Shown here in pieces: positions 34,073-44,749 of a DNA stretch of 64,000 bases. The notes beneath the pieces were generated by a model. That model did no database searches. It was not told where the DNA came from and saw nothing but the letters and a program-made list of their open reading frames with translations. The stretch spans positions 62,001 through 126,000 of the forward strand of contig QPMI01000225.1 in NCBI GenBank assembly GCA_004431415.1, written 5' to 3'. The DNA comes from Cyanophora paradoxa (taxonomy: Eukaryota > Glaucocystophyceae > Cyanophorales > Cyanophoraceae). Each line of letters begins with the position of its first letter. Within the stretch, counting starts at the first letter, position 1. The position numbers were made by a program, and so were the translations under genes.

Positions 34073-35290
34073 ACGCTATGGCTTTGCAACGCTAGCTGAT
34101 TTGTGTACTATTCGGACGCGCTGGCGCTGGGCGCGGCTTGCGAAAACTGATGAGCACCCGTTGTGGTTTGAACCCGATTGAGCATTGTACCCGTCAGCTA
34201 GTTGCGGCTAGCGTCGGCTTGCCTTGCTTTCTCGCGACGAGCTCCGCGAGGCAGGTGAGCAGGGCGCTCGGGGTTCGCGATCTCGCATCTAGGTGCCGCG
34301 TTTGGCCGGTTTCCATGCTGACGTTCGGTCCGAGGCATCCGACCGCCGCCAACCGCCGTAGCAAGGCAAGCGGGCGCGCGGAGGCGTTGGGGTGCGTGAT
34401 CCTGCACCTTGGTGTTGTGTTTGGCCGATCAGGGCGCAGTTCAAAAGGAGATCTAGATTCGTGCTGAACGCCGTGCGTGGGACCCGAGCGTTCCGCGGCA
34501 GATCCACCGTAGGAAAGAGCTATAGAAGGCCACGAAAGCGCTAAAAAGCGTCCGGTGCGCTTTCTCGCCCCGGCCCCCTGTGTCAAAACCGGCCGCGGCC
34601 GCGGCCGGCCCGGCCCGCGCGGCCGCGCGGCCGCGGCCAACGTTAACCCGACCGTGTACATTTTCAGTGCACGTGGCGCGCAAGCTTAAGCCAGCTAGCG
34701 TGCTCCGGAGTTCGGATCCAAGCTCGAGCATCCGGGCCCGCGTCTAGATCTGCATGCGCAGCTGCATGTACATGTACATATGCATGTGCATGCATGTGAT
34801 CATGAGCTTGCAATTGCCCGCCGCTAGCTGTAGCGGACCAGCATCTCCGAATATGCATACAGCTGCAGCCAGAGGCCGCTTGCACGACATGTACAGCTGC
34901 AGCCCGTCGCCATTTGCATTCAAGGCCTAGATCGATGTCTAGATCCGCAGTTGCAGCTGCAGCTTGCTGCACAGATATGCCGCGTTGGCCACGCGCTCGG
35001 CCACTGAGGCCGCACGCGTATACGTAATCTCCGCTGATCATGACAAGCGTGCATGCGGTACGCGTACACATACGTATACATGCAACCGGACGCTGGCTAA
35101 TCATTTGAATTTTAACGGTTTACGCGCATCAAAATAACAGCTGGCAGAGTGCCCTCTGCGAACATGTACGTGTTACGCGGTTTAGCGGTTTACGCGCACC
35201 AGTAACACGTACATGTTCGCAGAGTGCATGATCAACGTTAACGCCGCCGTGCTCCAGCGCTACCCCCCCTTCTCATGCGCTACCCCCCGA
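34073..35290. other. Intergenic region with repeats and palindromes
   Basis: No supported gene in 1.2 kb. 34250-34440 holds an imperfect direct duplication of about 50 bp (GGGGTTCGCGATC...GCGTTTGGCCG against GGGGTGCGTGATC...TGTTTGGCCGA, roughly 115 bp apart). 34740-35080 is dense in short palindromes such as TGCATGTACATG, AGCTGCAGCT and TACGTATAC. A 23-bp inverted repeat lies at 35154-35224. Confidence 0.55.
35154..35224. repeat. Perfect 23-bp inverted repeat with 25-nt loop
   Basis: The arm at 35154-35176 is the exact reverse complement of 35202-35224. The loop contains CGGTTTACGCGCA, also present just upstream at about 35116. It could form a stable stem in RNA or be the footprint of a small inverted element. 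No protein is associated. Confidence 0.85.
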
Positions 35291-35299
35291 GGAAGCTCC

Positions 35300-38030
35300 C
35301 GAGAAAATGACAAATCTTGAGGTATCTTATCTCTGGATATGCTAGAGATACGTATACGAGCGCGCCGTTAAAGCAGACGACGCGTTTCTCAGCGAATTCG
35401 CACACGACTGCGGCCAACGCGCAACTCTTCTGGAATGATCACCAGATTATCTTTCCTCCTGCAGCTGGTTGCAGCTGCATTACTGGTCATGACATCGACA
35501 ATCTTTGTCATTTTTATTGCATTTTGTGCTGCCGCTTCGGAGCCATTGTCACAGGTGCGTGTACATGTACAAGCATTTTACATGTACATGAACGTGCAAG
35601 TAGCATAAACATATGCATCTTGCTCGATGGATACTCACAGGCCAGCCAGCGCAGGAACTTGAGGCCCCCGAAGAACTTCCTTCTCTCAGTGGAATCGGCG
35701 CCAATGTCAACTCCGAGTCTGCTTCAAATTTACTCAACTCCAGCTTGCAATTGGTTACGGGCAGCAATGAAACTTGTTCTGTTGCTCGGATGAAACTCGC
35801 ACATGGCAGATATCGTTGGTTGCTGGCCAATCCCAGCAGGATTCCTCGGGGGGTCAGCTGCAGTCTTCTATCTGCTCAATAAATATTATAGAACAATTGC
35901 AAGTTCAAGACAATCTGCTGAATGTCTCTTTTGACTCGCAGCTGTCGCATATGTGGCCTCGTTTCTTCGGTGGATCGATCCCGAAAGTCGAAACGGAATT
36001 TCTTCTGTCCGATTCTTTTGCATATCGTGGGGATGTCGGTCCTTTGTTCGATGTCCTGACTGATTCTGCTCGAGCAAGTCTACTCAGACGCCTTTTCATC
36101 AGAATACCGTGCGTGCCTTTGTCTAGATCTGCTTTAACGTCGACGTCCAGCAACAGTAACATTTTGTGTCTGTGTACATATGCATAGGAGGACGTCTGAC
36201 TCCGTCATTATTTTGGAAACCCGCATCCCGTCTGTGAAATTGCCCCCGCCGCATGAGCTTCCCTCGCGGTGGAGCGCGCTTGTATCTCTTCTCGACCGCT
36301 TGGATCCGCATGAAGACCACGAGTCCATTTTCGTTCTGCCACCTTCACTCTTGCTGCTTTCCAGTTGGGTGGCTGCCATGGAGAACTTCACCGTCGATTC
36401 ATCTGACACATTCGGTTATAAGACCCGGACATGGCCGAGCAGGCTCCAGCCTTACGCAGACTTCGTCGGCAGCTCCATCCAAGTGGTCAGCATATCTGAT
36501 CAGGGCCATGTGGTCGCATCGGCAGCCATCAATCCGAGACCAGCTGCAGCTGCAGCTCGCAAACGGAGCTCCACCGATACGCCCACGCACGACCTCGTTT
36601 TCCTTCTGGACTACCCCGACGTGTCTAAATCTGGGTTCTGCACAAAGCTGTTGCAAGGCGGCGCTCAATGTTCTCGTCGCCGCATTGAGGTCCTTATCCC
36701 CCGACCTGGCGCGCATCTGGATGAATTTGCTACGTCTCTTTTATCGCCTCTGTTCGCGTACTCGGTCCGGACCTGATATTCGAATATCTCTACATCTATT
36801 TCATGCTCAAGCAATCGTTATACAGTGATCATTGGCTGACTCTCTCAATGCTTCGAACTTTCTTTTGCGCAGGATGAAATTTCTAAGCAGGCACACCTGT
36901 ATGCAACAGCGTCAGCAACCGCCCTAGCGAGCCACATGTACACAAACAGCTCGAGCGCCAATCGTCAAGCCGACCTTGATCTCGACATCGATGATTATGA
37001 CTACGTATACGTCGCCTGCAACCTGAACGCTCTTTGGGTGATGAGTTGTTCGATTCCTAATTCACAAGCTTGTTTTACTGACGTGATCACGCTTTTGATC
37101 GCATGTGCATGACCCTCGCGATCGGAATCGTGTGCAGAGGTCTATGCAATTGAAGACCACGTCTAGGGACCTCAAGGTCGCCTTGCAGTTGGAGTTCCTG
37201 CCGATCGACTCGGAGCCGAACGGCACTCCCCTTTCCTCGATAACAGCTGCGAAACAGGCCGAAGAGATTAAGAAGAGATTTATTCGCGTGCCGTGAGTGT
37301 TTTTGATTTTGGCCTGTTAACGTTTGAATTAATCCTTCAGCTTCTGAAGCTGAGATTAATCACAGGGAACATGTTGGCTTAAAAGGCGAACTCTTTGTTG
37401 ATTGCGAGGAAACCTCGAAATCCTCTCTGGCCATGGGCTGTACCTGGCCCCTGCTACTGCCACCGCACATCTTCTCTGCGCAACTCTGGATCGCTCATAC
37501 ATCGTTCTTCCGGGACATGAACGCTTTCGTGCTCTCAAACTGGTTACAGACAATGGCGACGACTCTGTGCGTTTCAATACAGCCGATAATCATCAAGGCG
37601 GACGGCAAGGTGCACAAAGAGCTGAGCTCGAGCTGCTCATGATCGGGTTCATGATGATCATAAACGATGAGCTGCTCATCTTCTTGATCAGGTTATTGCT
37701 CAAAAAGTGGTCGACAGCACGGACGTCGGTGTCTCCGGATCCAGAACCGAGGAGCCGCGACCGCTGGTATTCATCCTGGCCTACGCGAGCATCGGATCCA
37801 GATCTCTAGCTAGTCGGGTATCGCTGGAGCTACTAGTCCCTCGAGCGTCTCCGAAGTCGCACATCGTCGTCGATCCTCATCTCGAGATGGATGGTCATAA
37901 TCATGATTATAATTTCCTTTTCCCCCTCCACCCCGATTTCGACGACCTTCCACTCGAATCCGACTTCGCGTACCCTGTTCGTACCCTAGGCCTCCCTCAG
38001 GTCCTGATCCGTAATAGCGTGGATTTATAA
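35300..38030 (+). CDS. Unrecognised multi-exon gene of lower GC content (hypothetical)
   Basis: I do not recognise this locus. Coding-like blocks on the plus strand include LNVSFDSQLSHMWPRFFGGS and FAYRGDVGPLFDVLTDSA (35920-36080), a long ORF 36180-36776 (LPSRWSALVSLLDRLDPHED, TWPSRLQPYADFVGSSIQVV), TTSRDLKVALQLEFLPIDSE with KQAEEIKKRFIRVP (37140-37294, followed by a GTGAGT donor), YLAPATATAHLLCATLDRSY (about 37440) and HPDFDDLPLESDFAYPV (37930s), with a stop near 38030. ASLLRRLFIRIP at 36080 and EIKKRFIRVP at 37270 are similar, hinting at a duplicated module. Base composition is nearer 50% GC than the 65-70% of neighbours. It may be the 5' part of the coiled-coil RING gene downstream, an independent gene, or transferred DNA. 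The boundaries are soft. Confidence 0.35.
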
Positions 38031-38321
38031 CTTCAGATACGCATACGTGCAGGTTAACGTTGACGTTGTGGATCAGGGAACAGATGTTTTATCTATGGCT
38101 CGTAAATCAGATTTCATGATTGTAATTTTCAGTCTGGCTGCTCTATGCTGCGTATACTTATTCGTCAACGTCAATGGTGCTCGTTATTGCTCGGACTTTG
38201 AACTTTCAAAATCGCTCCGATTGCTTTGAAATGAATTTGCGCAGTCTCGTGCGCAGACAACTCGACACCCGCCTATTCCACTGATCATGATAATCTGGAT
38301 CATGATCATCCGAGAGCGCAC

Positions 38322-39840
38322 ATGTACAGTGGCGAGACCGTCGCCGAGGTGGAGCGTAAACCCAAGCACATACGTATACTCGCACACACACCGTTGACGT
38401 TGGCAAGACTGTCATCGGTAGAAAAAGTGGATCGCGAGGTCTCTTGCAACCGGTACCTGGAGCAAGCGGAACTGCTCGCGGCACAGCAAGAGGCGGCCGC
38501 GGCCCGGGGCGCCCTCGAGGAAGCACGTCGGGAGCTGGCAGCAGCCTCGTCCGAGCTGAGCCGCCGGGCAGTCGAGGTCGAGGGCCTGCGGAGTACGCTC
38601 TGTCACCAGCGCGACACGATGCGGAGCGCAGCCGAGGCGGCCAAGCGGGACCTGGAGGTCGCACGGCGGGAAGCAGAGGCACTCGTCATGGGAGCGCGGG
38701 CCACGGCAGACGCTGCGAAGGACGAGGCCGAGGCGCGATGCAAGGAGCTGGAGGTGGCGAGGCAAGAAGGGGAGGCGCTCAGGCGCGATGCGGACGCTTT
38801 TCGCGCTAAACAAGCGGAGTGGCGGGGCGAGCTGTACCGTCTGAGGGCCGATCTGGCGGTGGGCCCCTGATCACGACCTGTTGATTTTCGCCAGTGCTTT
38901 CAATTGAAACCTACGCTTCTGCAGAGGGAGCGGGAGGCGGCGCGGGCAGCGTTGGAGGCGGGGGCGGCCGCGGAAGCGCTGCGGGCGGAGCTGCAGGCTG
39001 CTCGGGACGACGCGGAGGCGGCGAGGGGGCAGCTGGAGGAGGGGCGGGGGCAGCTGGAGGCGGCGAGGGCGGCCGCCGAGGTGGCGGAGAGGGAGGCGCA
39101 GGCGGCCGCCGAGGAGGCGAGGGCCGCCAGGCAGGAGGTGCCCCCGATCCCCATCAGCTAATCCGCCGAACTTGGAGGGGGCTGTGCTTCTCACACGCGG
39201 CCAGGTCGCTTTTCTGCAGGGCCAGATCGCCATCGCTTCCCTCGAGCATCAACTCGAGATCCAAGGGAGAGCAAGGGACGCCTCGGCGCCAGCCCTCGGA
39301 CGGCAGGACTCCGATCGGTCTCGGGACTCCGGATCCGTCCAGGCGCTGGAGGCGGCGCTGCAGGAGGCGCGTGCGGAGGCGGACCGACTCCGTTCGGCGT
39401 CGCTGGACGCCATCGAGGGGCGGCTGGGCGGGATGGGCACGGCAGAGCTGGAGGCGCTGCAGACGCGCTTGGCGGAGGCGACGGTGGCGGTGGCGGCGGC
39501 CCGCGTGCGCGCGGCGCTGCACGAGGCGGTGCTGCGCGACCGCGATCGCGACCGGGAGTCCGTCGCGACATGCGTAGTGTGCGTTAATTAGTCCTGGCGG
39601 CGCCGGCCGGTCCAGCGCTAGCTGCCGGACAGGAGCCTCGCGCTTAAGCTTGACCTTGCATTCCCATTTGCCATCGATCCTGCTAACTTCGTGTGCACTG
39701 GCAGGTGCTTCGAGAGGGTGGTGGGGGTGACGCTCGCGCCCTGCGGGCACACGCGACTCTGCAGCTTCTGCGCGGCCAGCGTCGCCGAGTGCCCCGACTG
39801 CCGCGCACCCATCGAGGGCCGCGTGCGCGCCATCCTGTAG
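38322..39840 (+). CDS. Coiled-coil protein with C-terminal C3HC4 RING finger (probable E3 ubiquitin ligase)
   Basis: The first long exon (from ATG 38322, to about 38865) is almost all heptads: QAELLAAQQEAAAARGALEE and ARRELAAASSELSRRAVEVE. The second exon (38920-39140) continues EREAARAALEAGAAAEAL and so on, and the third (39215-39580) has QALEAALQEARAEADRLRSA. The last intron splits the RING: CVVC ends exon 3 (about 39577) and exon 4 gives CFERVVGVTLAPCGHTRLCS, FCAASVAECPDCRAPIEG and RVRAIL, with a TAG at 39838-39840. Ligand order C-x2-C ... C-x-H-x3-C-x2-C ... C-x2-C is that of single-subunit E3 ligases with a C-terminal RING. The coiled coil would dimerise it or hold the substrate. The start may lie further upstream, joining the locus before it. 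Confidence 0.82.
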
Positions 39841-40132
39841 CCGCCAGCTGCAGGCCTGAAGCTAGCTAGCGCCACTATATATACAGGTCAGCCATCGCCC
39901 AATTTACATGTACAGGCCTAGGAGGCCGCGCGCGGGGTACAGCTGATTACATGCCGGGGCTTGGCCATTGGCCCCCGCGGCCGGGGGCTGCTGATTACAG
40001 GCCAGCGGCCGGTGCCAGCGCCGGGCCGGGGTTTGAGGGGGGCCGCGCGCGCGCGAGGAGGGCCGCCTCGCCGAGTCGGGGGGTGGGCGCGCGCCGTGCA
40101 CGTACGCGTGGCGCGGCCGCGCCAGGCCGCGC

Positions 40133-41338
40133 ACCGCCGCCGCGCACCTCCTCGTCCAACGCCTCCCGCGCGTCAGCCGCAGGGAGGTCCGCCCCCGCTC
40201 CGCCCGCGCTCTCGCCCCGCCCCGCCTCGCGGGGCCGACCGCGGCGCAGGTGGAGCTCCGCGCGCGCACGTACGCGGAGGCCGCGCCCCTCGGCGCCCTC
40301 GGCGCCCTGGAGCGCGCGAAGGTGGAGAGCGAGGAGATGGATGAGCCGCGCGGGGTGGAGCCGCTGCTCGCCGCGCTGGCCGCCGGGCCCAGCGCCCCAG
40401 CCCTCCGCGAGTGGGGCCCCCTCGCCCGCCGCCCCGGTCCCATCCCCCGTGATCGCCCCGGCCCGCGCCAGGTACCGGTTCGTCTAGATCTGGGACTCCG
40501 ACGCCACCCTCTCCGGCGGCGCCCTCCGCGCCCTACCCCGCCTCTCCGCCCTCAGAAGGCCACGGGGGGCTGGCTGGTGGTACCCCCCCGCCCTCACGTG
40601 CGCCCTCGAGCTCCCGGCCCGTCCCGACTCGCACCCCCCGCAGCTCGAGCACGACGTCTCCTGGGAGGACCTGGCGCTCCTGGGGGCGTGCCCCGCGCTC
40701 GAGCTCTTCGGGCCCATCCGCCTCTACTCGCTCCTCCTCACCCCCGAGCTCCTCGCCTCCCTCACCGCCGCACTCCGGCGCTCGCGCCGCCTCGTCCTCC
40801 ACATCAGCCTTGGCGCGTTGGCCAACGCCCGCACGGCGCGACCCCTGACGCGGCACTAGTACTAGTACTGGCAGGCTCGGTGCTGACGCCCGAAATTCTC
40901 GCGTGGGTCGCGTCGCTGGCGCTGGACGCCGGCGAGGGGCGCCTGGAACTCTCCATCCTCGCCGACGACTCCCGCGGCTGCCTACCCGTCGCCGCCGCCG
41001 CGCTCGCCGCCGCCGCCGCGCCCCTCCGCCGCCTCGAGATCACCCTGGGGTGCGACGGCCGATCCGTCGTCGACTCGGCCGAGAGCGACGCCGGCGTGGG
41101 GGTCCTCCGCCTCGCTGCCCTCGCGCCCTTTGCCGACTGCCGCATCCAAGAGCTCGTCGTGCGTCCCCGAGGCCGCATCCGCCGCCGCCGCCGGCCGCGG
41201 GGCGGGGCCTGCCTGCCTGGGTGACGCGCGCGGCAGGTGGCTCTCAGGGGCGGCAGGCCCGGGGTGCAGGCGAACGTGCGGGCCCTGCTCGCGGGAGTGC
41301 TCCCCACCGCCCGCGTCATCTCGAAGCGCCGCTTCTGA
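40133..41338 (+). CDS. Leucine-rich, LRR-like hypothetical protein
   Basis: Exon pieces read LLVQRLPRVSRREVRP and ELRARTYAEAAPLGALGALE (40140-40330), LRALPRLSALR (about 40530), LEHDVSWEDLALLGACPALE, LFGPIRLYSLLLTPELLASL, TAALRRSRRLVLHISLGA (40640-40815), VLTPEILAWVASLALDAGEG, PLRRLEITLGCDGRSVVDSA, VGVLRLAALAPFADCRIQEL (40880-41155) and a last exon ANVRALLAGVLPTARVISKR ending with a TGA at 41336-41338. Spaced leucines in LxxLxL patterns suggest an F-box/LRR-like solenoid, but no clean repeat consensus or F-box is visible. The stop codon sits inside a GAATTCGAA palindrome (41337-41345). The start is not resolved. Confidence 0.5.
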
Positions 41339-42102
41339 ATTCGAAGCCGGCCGAGCTCGCGGCGCCTCATGGAGGCCAGCGCCCGGGGCCGCTCTATGAC
41401 TGGATCTTCAGTGATTAAAGTTTAGACTTGCAATTGTACATGTTCCGAAATGTGTGCGGGGTGCAGCTGATTACTCTCCTCTTCTGTTTATAATTAATTA
41501 AGTTCTCACAACATCGAATATTATTTCCTTTTTTTTGGTGAATTACCGGCCACAGTCTCTAGACACCAGCACTGCCAGGCTGCGGGGGCTGCCCAGGGGG
41601 CATAAAGACAAAAAAGCAAAATAACTAAGACAAGAGCACGAAGAAAGATAAGACAAAGAGCCAAAATCGACAACAAAAAAGAAAAGACACAGAGCTCGAG
41701 ACAGATCGAGAGGAGACGATATCGATAGATCGAGTGACTGATAGGAGACGAGAGGGACAGAGGATGACTGACACGAAGAAGCTTAAGAGCCAGAGCTAGA
41801 AATACCATCAATATCGGAAGGAATTACATCACTAAGAAGCGGAGGACAAAATTGAGAAAGATAAATAACAGGAAGCAGACAAGTAAGAGGAACAACAAGA
41901 CGACGCGGAGGCGGAGGCGAAGCAGGACGACGCGAAAGGGCAGAACTACGGCACGAGGTCGAGGAAGACACACTGTGACAGGAGGCGGAGCAGGCGGATT
42001 AAGAGCAGGCAAAAGGACAGTCATAGGAATCACTAAAGCAGGCCGGGCCGGGGTCGAGGCGGGCAGTCGAACTGCAAACGACGGCGAATATGTACAACAG
42101 GT
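41339..42102. other. Purine-rich intergenic region left of the retroelement
   Basis: 41590-42060 is strikingly rich in A and G on the plus strand (AAGACAAAAAAGCAAAATAA and similar). This gives long open frames on the minus strand made of leucine and serine, which look like composition artefacts. No conserved motif was found. It ends at the target-site copy AGGT (42099-42102). Confidence 0.5.
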
Positions 42103-42540
42103 TGTCGCGGGCGAAATCTTAGGCGGCTGCAGCCTTAGAGAATTTGCCGTTCGTAGAGACCCGGGTTCAATTCCGGCAGTTCGCTTCGGCGTACTTAGAG
42201 ACTCGGGTTCGAATCCAGCGGCTCGCTTTTCATATGTCTGAGCCGTCTGACCGGATCATATGATCTGATCATGAGAGCTTCGGACGACAGCGTGAGGGCT
42301 TCAAGAGCCCGGCGCGTGCGTGTTGAGAGGGATTTTGTCATTCCCGGAGATCGGCCTAGTAGAGAGACTAGAGTAGTGAAACTCTGTCGGATCAAATCTA
42401 CGAGTACTGTTATACTGCTGAACCTGCATCACGCTGGGGCCGGTCTTGCACTCACTGCAGGTCAGAGTCACTCTATAACCTGTTGTCTAGAATCCCGTGC
42501 CACCCCTAGGGCACCGGAATGGGGGATTTCTAGCTCAACA
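42103..42540 (+). repeat. Left LTR (438 bp)
   Basis: Matches 46739-47190. Inside lies an imperfect tandem repeat of about 42 nt (AGAGACCCGGGTTCAATTCC, then AGAGACTCGGGTTCGAATCC). Each copy contains a sequence fitting the Pol III B box (42164-42174 and 42206-42216), followed by TTTT at 42227. Confidence 0.95.
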
Positions 42541-43573
42541 TCTTGGGGGCTGCTCAAACGCGAACGCTGGCTCTGCGAGCTAGCCGAGCGAGCTTCGCCT
42601 CGCGTTCATTTCATGCGCATAGTCGCTGTGCCTGCAGAAGTCGCCGTGCGCTGACCAGAACCGTTTCGCGCATTCGTCCAACCCCTTCCCGCTCGGCGCA
42701 ACCTATCGCGGGTGAGCGGACGCTGCCGCCAGCGCCATCGCGCCTACGCGTTGCTTAAAGATGCGTATACATCCCTTTGCAATCCGTCCTGGGTCGCGAC
42801 TGGGACTAGCGCTGGGCCCCGGACCCGGCGTCCGACGGTCGCTAGCGCGCGCGGCGCGTACGCGCGCATGCCGGCCGCCGGGCGCCACTAGCGACGACGT
42901 CGACGTCGCGGCTAGCCGGGCTAGCTCCGAGGCTCTAGATCTAGGCGCCACGCGCGCGTCGCAGGGCTGATCGCCGCTCGCTCGTCGCAGCGTCTGCACT
43001 GCAGACCGGGCTGTAGATCGGCGGCTCGTCCGACGGTCGGCGCGGCGCGGCGCTGCACCTCGCGCGAGACCCGGATCCGCGGAGCGCCGCGGGCCGGATC
43101 CGGAGCGCCGGATCCGGAACCAGGGCGCGCGCCGGCATCCCGGCTGCGCGCCGGCGGACCTGCGGCCGGGAGCTCGAGCCTGCGAGCGCGTGCGCGCCGG
43201 TCGCGGGCGCGCGGCGCATCGGCGGGCGCGCTATCGGGGCCGGGGTCGCGGCGCGCTGGGCGTGTCGCGGCGCGCGCGGCGGCGCACCGGCGGGGAGGCT
43301 GCGCGCGGCGCGGTCGACCGTGAGCGGCTCTCGGCAAGAGCAGCCGGCGCTTCGCTGCGAGGCCGAGCGCACTTAAGCTTCTGTACTAGTGGAGCTAGTG
43401 CTGTCGCAAGTGAACTCGCAACTCTCAAGCCTCGTCTGCGACTGGGCGTGCACGTGCACACGAGTCGACGTCTGAATTCGAACTCAAGCTCAAGGGGCGC
43501 GCGGGCCTGCACTAGTACTGCGCGCGACGCGCGGTATCGAGCGGCGGGCGGACGTGTCTAGCTCAAGTTCTCC

Positions 43574-44749
43574 ATGGCTCCGAGTACACGGGGCAGGGGC
43601 GGCGGCCAGCGCGGCGGTCACGGGGCGGCTGGCCATGGAGCGCAAGTGCCTGCTCCTGCGCCTGCGCCAGCTCCGCCTCCGGCTCCAGTTGCACCACCGG
43701 TACCAGCTCCGGCGCCTGTTGCGGCCCCGGCAGCGGTAGCTGCTGCTGCAGTCGAGAACACGTTGAAGAACGCACTGGACGCGTTAACTGGCAACCTGGA
43801 CATGCAAGCACGTCACCACGAGCTGCGAGAATTCAAGGAGAAAATTCCTCCTTTGACTAATACGGGTGTACTGTCGTGGGTCGAGTCGCTGGAACGTTTA
43901 ACAATTTGTATCGATATCCGGCCTCCGACATACACAGAACCCGACAAGACGTTGGCAGAGCTTGCACTGTCTTCGCTGCAGCGCTCGACAAGTGACCCGT
44001 TGCATGGATCCTTCTCGACGGCTGTGCTGGGTGTCATGACTACGAAGTCGGGCAACGGCGACTTGGACATGACGTCGTGGGCACAAATTCGTGAGCACCT
44101 GCTCGGCTTGGTGCCTGGCAACAAATTCGAGCTTCTGAAGAACACTATCAAGACGGCGGGACGTCGCTTCTCTGCGCTGGAAAATCCATCTGAGCTGGAT
44201 GCGCAAGCCTTTATAAATAATGTTGATATTCTTCGTCGTCTACTGCATCTTCAAGATTCGTTCTCCGACGAGATGTTGATCGCGGAAATCATGTCGTCGG
44301 ATTCGATCACTTCACCGTCAATGATCAAGCTCACGAGTAAAATTCCGGAGGGCTCCAGAAATAATCTGGCGGAGTGGAGTCGCGAATTCTTCAGTCGAGT
44401 TCGGTCGCGCAACGCGCTCGAGATTCGATTGCAGCAAGCAAGCACTGGCAATCCATTTTCTACTGCAGCGGCAAGAGCTCCTGTTGCTCAACTTTCCGCC
44501 TTCCCTGATCGTCATCGCCTCGAGGAGGACGACGTCGACAAGCCCGACAGCAAGAAGCTGAAGTTAAATTCAAGTCAGGGCGTTGGACAACCTCGTTGGT
44601 GCGATGAATGCAAGAGCGGCTCGCACAACACTGCCGTCTGCAGCAAGCGACTTCAACGGGAGTTGAACCAGCTGCAAATGCAATATTCAGCCTGTCAGCA
44701 GGAGCTCGAGAAATATCGGAGCTCCGGCAGTCTGGCGGGCGCGAAGTGA
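43574..44749 (+). CDS. Gag-like nucleocapsid protein of the LTR element
   Basis: A single uninterrupted 391-residue frame, unlike the intron-rich host genes. The N-terminus is Gly/Arg then Pro/Ala-rich (about residues 1-60). The middle is helical and capsid-like (ENTLKNALDALTGNLDMQ, VLSWVESLERLTICIDIRPP, SWAQIREHLLGLVPGNKFEL, DAQAFINNVDILRRLLHLQD). Near residues 341-354 the sequence WCDECKSGSHNTAVC gives a C-x2-C-x4-H-x4-C zinc knuckle, the hallmark of retroviral and retrotransposon nucleocapsid. A short coiled coil (RELNQLQMQYSACQQELEKY) closes the protein. Codon use and GC are lower than in neighbouring genes. The start ATG at 43574 follows the long leader after the left LTR. It should package element RNA. 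Confidence 0.88.
   Translation: MAPSTRGRGGGQRGGHGAAGHGAQVPAPAPAPAPPPAPVAPPVPAPAPVAAPAAVAAAAVENTLKNALDALTGNLDMQARHHELREFKEKIPPLTNTGVLSWVESLERLTICIDIRPPTYTEPDKTLAELALSSLQRSTSDPLHGSFSTAVLGVMTTKSGNGDLDMTSWAQIREHLLGLVPGNKFELLKNTIKTAGRRFSALENPSELDAQAFINNVDILRRLLHLQDSFSDEMLIAEIMSSDSITSPSMIKLTSKIPEGSRNNLAEWSREFFSRVRSRNALEIRLQQASTGNPFSTAAARAPVAQLSAFPDRHRLEEDDVDKPDSKKLKLNSSQGVGQPRWCDECKSGSHNTAVCSKRLQRELNQLQMQYSACQQELEKYRSSGSLAGAK

Noticed and set aside
36180-36776. Recognisable domain in the 198-residue ORF
   Set aside because: The sequence looks coding, but no motif could be matched to a known family, so no function is given.
41521-41811. Hydrophobic minus-strand ORF suggesting a membrane protein
   Set aside because: It is produced by a purine-rich plus strand. 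No start context, splice pattern or conserved motif supports it.
42155-42235. tRNA gene inside the LTR
   Set aside because: B-box-like T-arms are present, but no A box, anticodon arm or closing acceptor stem could be folded. It is reported as a tRNA-like element only.
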